Part shown: piece by piece, positions 1-4,148 of the stretch | Position numbering within the stretch: position 1 is the first letter of the stretch | Layout: each line of letters starts with the position of its first letter | NCBI GenBank assembly: GCA_946482625.1 | Contig: CAMLSH010000302.1 | Coordinates: forward strand, 1 to 5,171 | DNA: 5,171 bases | Source: an uncultured Opitutaceae bacterium | GTDB lineage: Bacteria; Verrucomicrobiota; Verrucomicrobiae; Opitutales; Opitutaceae | Direction: 5' to 3' | Translations under genes and position numbers: made by a program | Notes under the pieces: model-generated | Seen by the model: only the letters and a program-made list of their open reading frames with translations | Database searches by the model: none | Told to the model about the DNA's origin: nothing

Positions 1-485
1 ACGAGGACGAGGCCGGTCCAATCGCGTTCGACGAGTTCGGTGGAGTTGCCGTCGGCGGTGAGGCCTTTGGGGGGCGGGAGTGTGACCTTTCCGAGGCTTT
101 CGATTTTCGGCGAGGATGCGCCGGTCTGGAGCGAAGCGATGGCGGAGGGGAAGCTGGTGGTATCCGCAAGTTCATGCGGGGCGTTGCCGCCGATGCCATG
201 CGTGAAGCGATAAACCACGGCCTCGGCTTCCGGGGTGAGTTTAAGCAGCGGGGGAACGGTGGGAGTGGCGGTCGGCGTGTTGGAGCTGGTGGCTGGCGAC
301 GCGGGAGCGGATGCCGCGGGGGCAGTGGGTTTGGCCGCGGGGCGGGCGGGCGCTGCGGGCGGGGTGGGAGCGGTGGGCCGGGTCGGCGTTGCGGACTTGG
401 CGGCGGGTTGCCCGGAGGGATTGGCGGCGCAGCCGGCCAACAGGGCCAAGCACGCGAGAAGAGGGAGCGCGGGGAAAGAGGTCAT
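1..485 (-). CDS. Putative lipoprotein with Pro/Ala/Thr-rich linker (partial, C-terminus beyond left edge)
   Basis: The frame opens at an ATG at 485 and stays open for 161 codons to the window edge, so the C-terminus is missing. The first 19 residues form a short hydrophobic signal ending in the lipobox L-A-G-C (Cys19), which predicts cleavage by signal peptidase II and lipid anchoring. The n-region has no Lys or Arg before the hydrophobic stretch, which is unusual, but no other in-frame ATG lies nearby upstream. Residues of about 20-80 are almost entirely Pro, Ala, Thr and Ser, a flexible tether of the kind that holds a domain away from the membrane. From about residue 80 (LLKLTPEAEAVVYRF) the composition becomes that of a folded domain, which I do not recognise. 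The gene starts 137 bp after the diacylglycerol kinase stop, so co-transcription is possible but unproven. No good Shine-Dalgarno sequence is visible. I am fairly sure that it is a gene; its function is unknown. Confidence 0.75.
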   Translation of the reverse strand, partial: MTSFPALPLLACLALLAGCAANPSGQPAAKSATPTRPTAPTPPAAPARPAAKPTAPAASAPASPATSSNTPTATPTVPPLLKLTPEAEAVVYRFTHGIGGNAPHELADTTSFPSAIASLQTGASSPKIESLGKVTLPPPKGLTADGNSTELVERDWTGLVL

Positions 486-622
486 GGCGAAAACGGAGGC
501 TTCCTGCGAATACGGGTTTGTGTGAACGGACGTATCAGACGTTTGGGGGCGAGGGCGGTCGTGAGAAGCGTGGAGTTCGGCGCGGACGTGAGAAAAGGGT
601 CAAACAGCGGGTTGCGACGGGA

Positions 623-1087
623 TTACGGCGTGGAGAATTGTTCGGCGAGGCGTTTCCAGACGCCGGTCCCGGGCCAGAGAAGCACGGCCCAGACAGCGAC
701 GCAGTTGAGGTAGCTCAGGAAGACGGCGGCGCTGGCCATGTCTTTGATTCGTTTCGCGAGCGGGTGGTGTTCGGGGCGCAGGTAGTCGATAGTCCACTCG
801 ATGGCGGAGTTGAGGAGCTCGACGATAATGATGAGGAAGAGCGACGCGATCATCAGCGCCGTGGATACGGCGTTCACCGGAAGGATGATCGCGAAAGGGA
901 TGAGCGCCGCGGCGAAGAGCAGGTCTTCGCGGAAAGACGGTTCGTGGCGAAGGGCTTCGCGAAAACCGTCGATCGAATAGCGGACGGAGGCGACGAAGTT
1001 GCGGAGGTTGCGGCGCTTGGGCGGTGGCTCGGCCGAGCGGGGAGGTGGAGGCCGGGCCGGTTGGTTTTCGGGCGGAGCGGTTTCCAT
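623..1087 (-). CDS. dgkA: Diacylglycerol kinase, prokaryotic DgkA family
   Basis: This small integral membrane kinase phosphorylates diacylglycerol (or, in many Gram-positive relatives, undecaprenol) with ATP at the inner membrane, returning lipid released during envelope synthesis to the phospholipid pool. The family signature is clear: VELLNSAIE at residues 89-97 with Glu90, Asn93 and Glu97, followed by AKRIKDMASAAV, whose Lys115-Asp116 match the Lys-Asp pair of E. coli DgkA. An upstream amphipathic segment (GFREALRHEPSFRED, 41-55) matches the FRQE region of the E. coli enzyme. Three hydrophobic segments follow the expected layout at about 56-75, 77-97 and 118-138. The protein has 154 residues; the E. 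coli enzyme has about 120, and the difference is a Pro/Arg-rich, probably cytoplasmic N-terminal tail of about 30 residues. The ATG at 1087 lies 13 bp after the stop of the small upstream ORF, which suggests an operon. The substrate (diacylglycerol or undecaprenol) cannot be settled from sequence alone. Confidence 0.93.
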   Translation of the reverse strand: METAPPENQPARPPPPRSAEPPPKRRNLRNFVASVRYSIDGFREALRHEPSFREDLLFAAALIPFAIILPVNAVSTALMIASLFLIIIVELLNSAIEWTIDYLRPEHHPLAKRIKDMASAAVFLSYLNCVAVWAVLLWPGTGVWKRLAEQFSTP

Positions 1088-1100
1088 AGAACGAGGTGTG

Positions 1101-1304
1101 TCAGCGGAGGCTGGAGGAGGGAGAGCCGAGATCGAAGTCCGTGAAGTCGTTCAAGACGTCGGGGTAGCGCCGGTCTTGTTTATAGATATGGAGAATGCGG
1201 CCGTGTTCGTGATCGCTGGTGGGGAAGATCTGCGGCGGCTCGCCGGGCAGAAAGATCGCGGTGAAAGCGCGGTCGCGGTCGATGAGACGGCGGATGACGA
1301 TCAT
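1101..1304 (-). CDS. Short hypothetical protein, possibly 5'-truncated
   Basis: This is a 67-residue ORF from ATG 1304 with a strongly GC-rich third codon position, like its neighbours. It ends 13 bp before the dgkA start, which supports a real, co-transcribed gene. I do not recognise the product. It has no signal peptide or membrane segment, is rich in Arg, Asp and His, and contains an FLPGEPPQIFP stretch that looks like a loop of a folded domain. The same frame stays open upstream to codon 1376 and reads as plausible protein (LSREFLIPTLAPP, then VRVFSPGR just before the Met), but contains no ATG, GTG, TTG or CTG before a TGA at 1379-1377. An ATG at 1380-1378 in a different frame overlaps that stop. 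No Shine-Dalgarno sequence precedes Met 1304. It is either a short gene starting at 1304 or the remnant of a longer one whose 5' end was lost or frameshifted beside the palindromic element at 1388. Confidence 0.55.
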   Translation of the reverse strand: MIVIRRLIDRDRAFTAIFLPGEPPQIFPTSDHEHGRILHIYKQDRRYPDVLNDFTDFDLGSPSSSLR

Positions 1305-1387
1305 ACGACCGGGACTAAATACGCGGACGAGGGGCGGTGCGAGCGTGGGAATGAGAAACTCGCGGCTGAGCTGTCGTCATTTAAGTG

Positions 1388-1538
1388 AACCGCGAATGGC
1401 CGCGAAATAACGTGAATGATAACCAGGCCGGGTTGGAGCAATTCAAACGGCTTACCAAAGTGGTCCGGCGTCTTGTCGGTGAACTGCGTTCCAACGCCTC
1501 CGACCGACATTCGCGTTCATTTGCGTCGATTCGTGGTT
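1388..1538. repeat. 151-bp imperfect palindrome, MITE/REP-like element
   Basis: The left arm (1388-1418) and the reverse complement of the right arm (1538-1508) match at 24 of 31 positions, both ending outward in AACC/GGTT. Each arm is built of 10-bp units: attcgcgttc, atttgcgtcg, attcgtggtt on the right; aaccgcgaat, ggccgcgaaa, taacgtgaat on the left. The inverted symmetry continues inward: GTTGGA (1432-1437) pairs with TCCAAC (1490-1495), and GCAATTC (1438-1444) with GAACTGC (1481-1487) at 6 of 7. ACCA/TGGT (1454-1464) sits near the centre and could form the apex of one long hairpin. It fills most of the gap between the lipoprotein stop and the short ORF. No transposase and no clear target-site duplication are seen. 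From memory, arrays of attcgcgt-type units are dispersed in several Verrucomicrobiota and Planctomycetota genomes; copy number here cannot be checked. As RNA it could act as a terminator or processing hairpin. Confidence 0.7.
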
Positions 1539-1593
1539 TTTCACCGCATCGGCCCCGGCGAAAGGGATGAGCGAGCCCGTTGCTTTTACCCGC

Positions 1594-2235
1594 TCAGGGC
1601 GTGGCGGAAGACTCGGTCGGGGCGGGGGCTTTGATCGGGACGAGGATGACCGTGTGTGTTTCGCGTTTGTCGCCGAGGCGGAGCGTGATCGTGACGGGGA
1701 TTTCCTGGCCGCTGACGCCGAGGAGGGAAACCATGGGATCGGGCTGGCCGGATTCGCCGGCGGCGATGGTGATTTTTTCCGGGCGGACGGCGAAGTTGCC
1801 CAGGTAGGATTTGCATTCGATAAACTCCACCTCGAGAGGAGCGGTCGTGAGATTGTGGACACGCAGGCGGAGGGCGACCGGAGGCAGCGTGCTGTTTCGC
1901 ATGCGCGGGATAAACATGCCCTCCTCTTCCTCTTCGGCGATCTCGCGGGCGGCTTCGTCGCTATAGACGGTGGTGGCGAACGCGTTTTCACCGCCGCGGG
2001 ATTTCCAGCCGGGTTTCACCATGCGGGGACGGAAACCGCGGCCGAGGTTGGCCTCGACGAGGAGTTGGTCGTTAAAGAACCCGGTTTCCGCGCCCATGGT
2101 AGGGATCATGATGCGTTTCGCTTCCGCGATGCTGGCTTCGTCGGCCACGCGCTGGCTGGTGCAGCCTGTGAGGAAGAGGGCCGAGGCGCCGATGAGGGCG
2201 AGGGACAACGAGCGGAAGCAGTGGCGAACGATCAT
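1594..2235 (-). CDS. Putative lipoprotein of unknown function
   Basis: From ATG 2235 the protein has 213 residues. A charged n-region (MIVRHCFR), a hydrophobic core and the lipobox L-T-G-C (Cys25) predict a lipoprotein processed by signal peptidase II. A TTG at 2262 would add nine residues; I prefer the ATG because it gives a normal-length signal peptide, and neither site has a good Shine-Dalgarno sequence. After the Cys, residues of about 30-95 are mixed alpha/beta with a Gly/Arg-rich patch (NLGRGFRPRMVKPGW). A run of five Glu follows at 101-105. Residues of about 120-200 look like a small beta-sandwich: alternating strands such as VALRLRVHNLT, APLEVEFIECKSYLG and PVTITLRLGDKRETHTVILVP. That layout resembles small envelope lipoproteins such as the YcfL/DUF1425 group, but I cannot confirm membership. 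The tail is Pro/Ala/Thr/Ser-rich. The gene follows the oxygenase stop by 72 bp and may share its transcript. Confidence 0.82.
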   Translation of the reverse strand: MIVRHCFRSLSLALIGASALFLTGCTSQRVADEASIAEAKRIMIPTMGAETGFFNDQLLVEANLGRGFRPRMVKPGWKSRGGENAFATTVYSDEAAREIAEEEEEGMFIPRMRNSTLPPVALRLRVHNLTTAPLEVEFIECKSYLGNFAVRPEKITIAAGESGQPDPMVSLLGVSGQEIPVTITLRLGDKRETHTVILVPIKAPAPTESSATP

Positions 2236-2307
2236 GAGCGAGGGAGTCAACGTTTTGGACAAGAGGGGCGACTAGCTGGGGCGATGAGAAGCGGGTGAGC
2301 GTGGAGC

Positions 2308-2925
2308 TCAAGCCCAGTTGTAATTAAAGCTGATGCTGATGCGCTCGTCGTCGACGCGATTCGAGGGGACCTCGTGACGGAGCCAGCTTTCGAAGAGGAC
2401 CACGTTGCCCGCTTCGGCGGGGTAGGTGGTGTGGATGCGGTTTTCGTCGCGAGCGCCGGCGATTTTAGGCGGGGCGGCCATGAAGCGGTCGAGGCGGGGA
2501 TCTTCGAATTTGAGACCGGGGCAACCTTTCGGGGTGCGCACGTAATAGGTCCCGCTGATGAATGCGAGGGGGTGTAGGTGGAGGCTGTGTGCGGCGGTGG
2601 GCGGCATGATGTTGGCCCAGCAATCGGTCATGTGGATTTCGCGGCCGCGCAGGTCCATGTCGAGGGCTTTGGCGAAGGCGCGGACGTGGCGGGCGATCTT
2701 TTTCTCCAGGCCTGTGAACGTGGAGGAGAAGCGGTGGAGCGCGTTCATCGAGGCGTAGCTGGTGTATCCGCCGGGGTAGTTCGCGGCGGACCACTTGCGA
2801 CCGTCGTCGTCGAAATCGCGGAGGCGGGCGCATTCGTCGGCGAGATCGTCGTTGAGGCGGGCGAGTCCGGTTTTCTGGAGTTTCTCGCAATAAATTTGGG
2901 TGGGAAACCAGGCGCGGATGGGCAT
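2308..2925 (-). CDS. Putative 2OG-Fe(II) oxygenase (TIGR02466 / 2OG-FeII_Oxy_5-like)
   Basis: The 205-residue protein has the hallmarks of the family of putative non-haem iron, 2-oxoglutarate-dependent oxygenases named TIGR02466 (Pfam 2OG-FeII_Oxy_5). These are an N-terminal WFPTQIY opening (6-12), a central HSLHLHPLAFISGTYYV block (113-129), a KFEDPR turn (139-144), then a C-terminal half with VVLFESWLRHEVPSN (175-189) and RISISFNYNW (195-204). His116 or His118 together with His184 are the likely iron ligands, and Arg195 is the likely 2-oxoglutarate carboxylate contact; this assignment is inferred from position, not from a structure. The family's substrates are largely unknown, and a hydroxylation of protein or small molecule is only inferred. 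It has no signal peptide, so it should be cytoplasmic. The length is normal for the family and the ATG at 2925 gives the expected N-terminus. The lipoprotein gene follows after 72 bp. Confidence 0.88.
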   Translation of the reverse strand: MPIRAWFPTQIYCEKLQKTGLARLNDDLADECARLRDFDDDGRKWSAANYPGGYTSYASMNALHRFSSTFTGLEKKIARHVRAFAKALDMDLRGREIHMTDCWANIMPPTAAHSLHLHPLAFISGTYYVRTPKGCPGLKFEDPRLDRFMAAPPKIAGARDENRIHTTYPAEAGNVVLFESWLRHEVPSNRVDDERISISFNYNWA

Positions 2926-3061
2926 GGCGGCGAGGATGGGCGTGGAGCGAGGCGCGGGGGAAGCGGAAAAATGGCGGATGCAAGGTTATCTGCCGGCGGT
3001 CAGGATCGTGGACGTATCGCGCGAGAGGCGACGGAGGCTTCTCTCGGGGTGGCGCGGGCAC

Positions 3062-3091
3062 AAAAAAGCCGCGCTCGGTGAGGAGCGCGGC
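3062..3091 (-). terminator. Intrinsic terminator of the PEP-CTERM gene
   Basis: On the minus strand a perfect 9-bp GC-rich stem (GCCGCGCTC / GAGCGCGGC, 3091-3083 and 3076-3068) with a 6-nt loop is followed directly by six T (3067-3062). It begins 25 bp after the stop codon of the PEP-CTERM gene, a standard Rho-independent terminator position. It separates that gene from the oxygenase gene, which must then have its own promoter in the stretch of about 135 bp that remains upstream of its start. Confidence 0.93.
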
Positions 3092-3116
3092 GAAGCGACT
3101 GAAAGCGGGAGCCTGA

Positions 3117-3896
3117 TCAGGCGGCCTTGGCGGCTTTTGCGGCCTTGCGGCGGCGGTGAGCGGCCAAGCCGAGGAGGGCGGCGGCACCCATGAGGCCGTA
3201 GGTGGAGGGCTCGGGCGTGGCGGGAAGATCGCCGTCGGAGGTGAAACCGAGATCGATGCCGCCCTTGTCGCTACCGGGGCCGTCGAAGCAGTTGTTTTGG
3301 TAGTTCCACTTGGTGTCGACCTCCTGCCAGCGAACGGAGAAGTCGAATTTGTTGGTGGTGGAGCTGTTGTTGTCGAAGAAACCGGCGACGTTGGCCTCGG
3401 TGATATCCTGATTCAGGAACTTGAAGTAGAAGGTCGCTTTTTCGCCGTACTCGATGCCGTAGTTGGGATTCGGTGCGGTGACGCCGTAGTCTTGGTTGAA
3501 ATCAGGATTCTGCTGGTAAGGGGTCTGTTCGCTCCAGTAGTCGTCGCTGCTCCAGTTGTTTTGAGCGAGGCCGGGAGCGCTGCCGGTCGTCCATTTGGCT
3601 CTGAAGCGAACCGTGCCGTAAGGATTGTCGCCCGCTTGAGATGCGATCGGGAAAGGGGTGTTGAAGCCGATGCCGGTGATCGTGCCGACCTTGCCGTTCC
3701 AATTGGTGGCGACGGCGTTGTCGATATTAACGACCAGCGTGTTGTCGTTGAGATTGATCCACAGGGTGAATCGGGCCACGACGGCGTTCGAAACTCCTGT
3801 GACATCGAACGTCTTGGTGATGAGCTGCGCTTGGGCGGTCGAAAACGAGGCCGCTAGGGCCAGCGCGAGGATCAGAGGCTTGTACGAAAGTTTCAT
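3117..3896 (-). CDS. PEP-CTERM sorting domain-containing exported protein
   Basis: This 259-residue protein has the two ends of an exosortase substrate. Residues 1-23 are a Sec signal peptide (MKLSYK, then an Ala/Leu core) with a good signal peptidase I site, AQA-QL, after Ala23. Residues 227-251 are the PEP-CTERM tail: Pro228-Glu229-Pro230 with Ser-Thr-Tyr, a hydrophobic helix of about 12-15 residues, then HRRRK. The chain ends in a short AAK-type repeat beyond the Arg cluster. By family knowledge, exosortase cuts near the PEP motif and the product goes to the surface or exopolysaccharide matrix; no exosortase gene is in the window. The mature region is acidic, rich in Asn, Asp, Gly and aromatic residues, with one Cys, and looks like a beta-rich surface domain that I cannot assign. 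It is a single-gene unit with its own leader and terminator. Confidence in the class is very high; the specific role is unknown. Confidence 0.95.
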   Translation of the reverse strand: MKLSYKPLILALALAASFSTAQAQLITKTFDVTGVSNAVVARFTLWINLNDNTLVVNIDNAVATNWNGKVGTITGIGFNTPFPIASQAGDNPYGTVRFRAKWTTGSAPGLAQNNWSSDDYWSEQTPYQQNPDFNQDYGVTAPNPNYGIEYGEKATFYFKFLNQDITEANVAGFFDNNSSTTNKFDFSVRWQEVDTKWNYQNNCFDGPGSDKGGIDLGFTSDGDLPATPEPSTYGLMGAAALLGLAAHRRRKAAKAAKAA

Positions 3897-3904
3897 AGGA
3901 TGTT

Positions 3905-3910
3905 TCCCTT
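3905..3910 (-). promoter_or_regulatory. Ribosome binding site of the PEP-CTERM gene
   Basis: The minus strand reads AAGGGA eight nucleotides before the ATG at 3896. It is the clearest Shine-Dalgarno-like sequence in the window; the other start codons show none or only weak ones. It supports the chosen start, together with the well-formed signal peptide that begins there. Confidence 0.6.
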
Positions 3911-3953
3911 ATGCCCACTTTATGCCAATCGATGGTCTTAGGCTATCAGGGAG

Positions 3954-3967
3954 ACCCCTAACGGGGT
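3954..3967. repeat. Short perfect hairpin in the PEP-CTERM gene leader
   Basis: ACCCC (3954-3958), a 4-nt loop and GGGGT (3963-3967) form a perfect 5-bp stem about 58 nt upstream of the PEP-CTERM start. On the minus strand it reads ACCCC-GTTA-GGGGT. No T tract follows, so it is not an intrinsic terminator for the phosphofructokinase transcript. It could be part of the 5' untranslated region or a half-site of an operator; five base pairs can also arise by chance. Confidence 0.3.
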
Positions 3968-4035
3968 GCGCGGTTTTCCCGACTACAGTTCATGCGCGAA
4001 ACATTCACGGTGGTGGAATGAACGCGCTCAGGCGT

Positions 4036-4062
4036 GCAATTGGCTAAAGTATAGCCGATTGC
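4036..4062. promoter_or_regulatory. 27-bp inverted repeat, possible operator overlapping a -10-like box
   Basis: GCAATTGGCTA (4036-4046) and TAGCCGATTGC (4052-4062) are inverted copies matching at 10 of 11 positions around a 5-nt centre. The one mismatch would be a G-U pair in a plus-strand RNA and a C-A mismatch in a minus-strand RNA. On the minus strand the centre reads TATACT, one base from the sigma-70 -10 consensus and pointing to the PEP-CTERM gene about 150 bp away, but I see no good -35 box. It lies between the phosphofructokinase stop and the PEP-CTERM start. No T tract follows on the minus strand, so a transcriptional operator is a better guess than a terminator. Confidence 0.45.
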
Positions 4063-4148
4063 GGAGCGGCCGTGGATGCTCTGTCGGCGTTTTCTCGCCC
4101 CGAGGGCACCGGCAAAATGTAGGGGCGGCCGGAAAAATATCTGAGTTT

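Noticed and set aside
486..622. Gap between dgkA and the first lipoprotein gene searched for promoter, RNA or small ORF
   Set aside because: A TTGACC near 600 has no matching -10 at proper spacing, the AGGA upstream of the ATG is too far away to serve as ribosome site, and no structure or ORF stands out.
311..1144. Long plus-strand open frame (277 codons) antisense to dgkA and the first lipoprotein gene
   Set aside because: It is extremely Arg/Gly-rich with no recognisable domain and lies opposite a gene with clear DgkA motifs; it is a shadow of GC-rich third codon positions.
1301..1510. Minus-strand 69-codon ORF through the palindrome
   Set aside because: It starts inside the right arm of the repeat and crosses into another frame over the short hypothetical ORF; codon bias changes along it, so it is an accidental frame within the element.
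1568..1596. TGAGCG/CGCTCA inverted repeat at the stop of the second lipoprotein gene, as a terminator
   Set aside because: Only a 6-bp stem with a 17-nt loop that includes the stop codon and no T tract downstream on the minus strand; too weak to annotate.
1567..2298. Plus-strand open frame (243 codons) opposite the second lipoprotein gene
   Set aside because: The minus-strand frame has a proper signal peptide and lipobox; the plus-strand translation has neither a domain nor a signal and is Gly/Ala/Arg/Asp-biased.
3022..3046. CGAGAG/CTCTCG 6-bp stem with a 13-nt loop upstream of the oxygenase gene
   Set aside because: Short stem, large loop, no neighbouring promoter or regulatory sequence that I can support; expected by chance in GC-rich DNA.
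3156..3857. Plus-strand open frame (233 codons) antisense to the PEP-CTERM gene
   Set aside because: Val/Gly/Ala-rich low-complexity translation that mirrors the PEP-CTERM codons; it would also lie over the signal peptide and sorting signal of a certain gene.
4081..4148. CGCCCC/GGGGCG pairing downstream of the phosphofructokinase stop as a terminator
   Set aside because: The loop would be about 20 nt and an A-rich rather than T-rich run follows on the minus strand, so it does not fit an intrinsic terminator.
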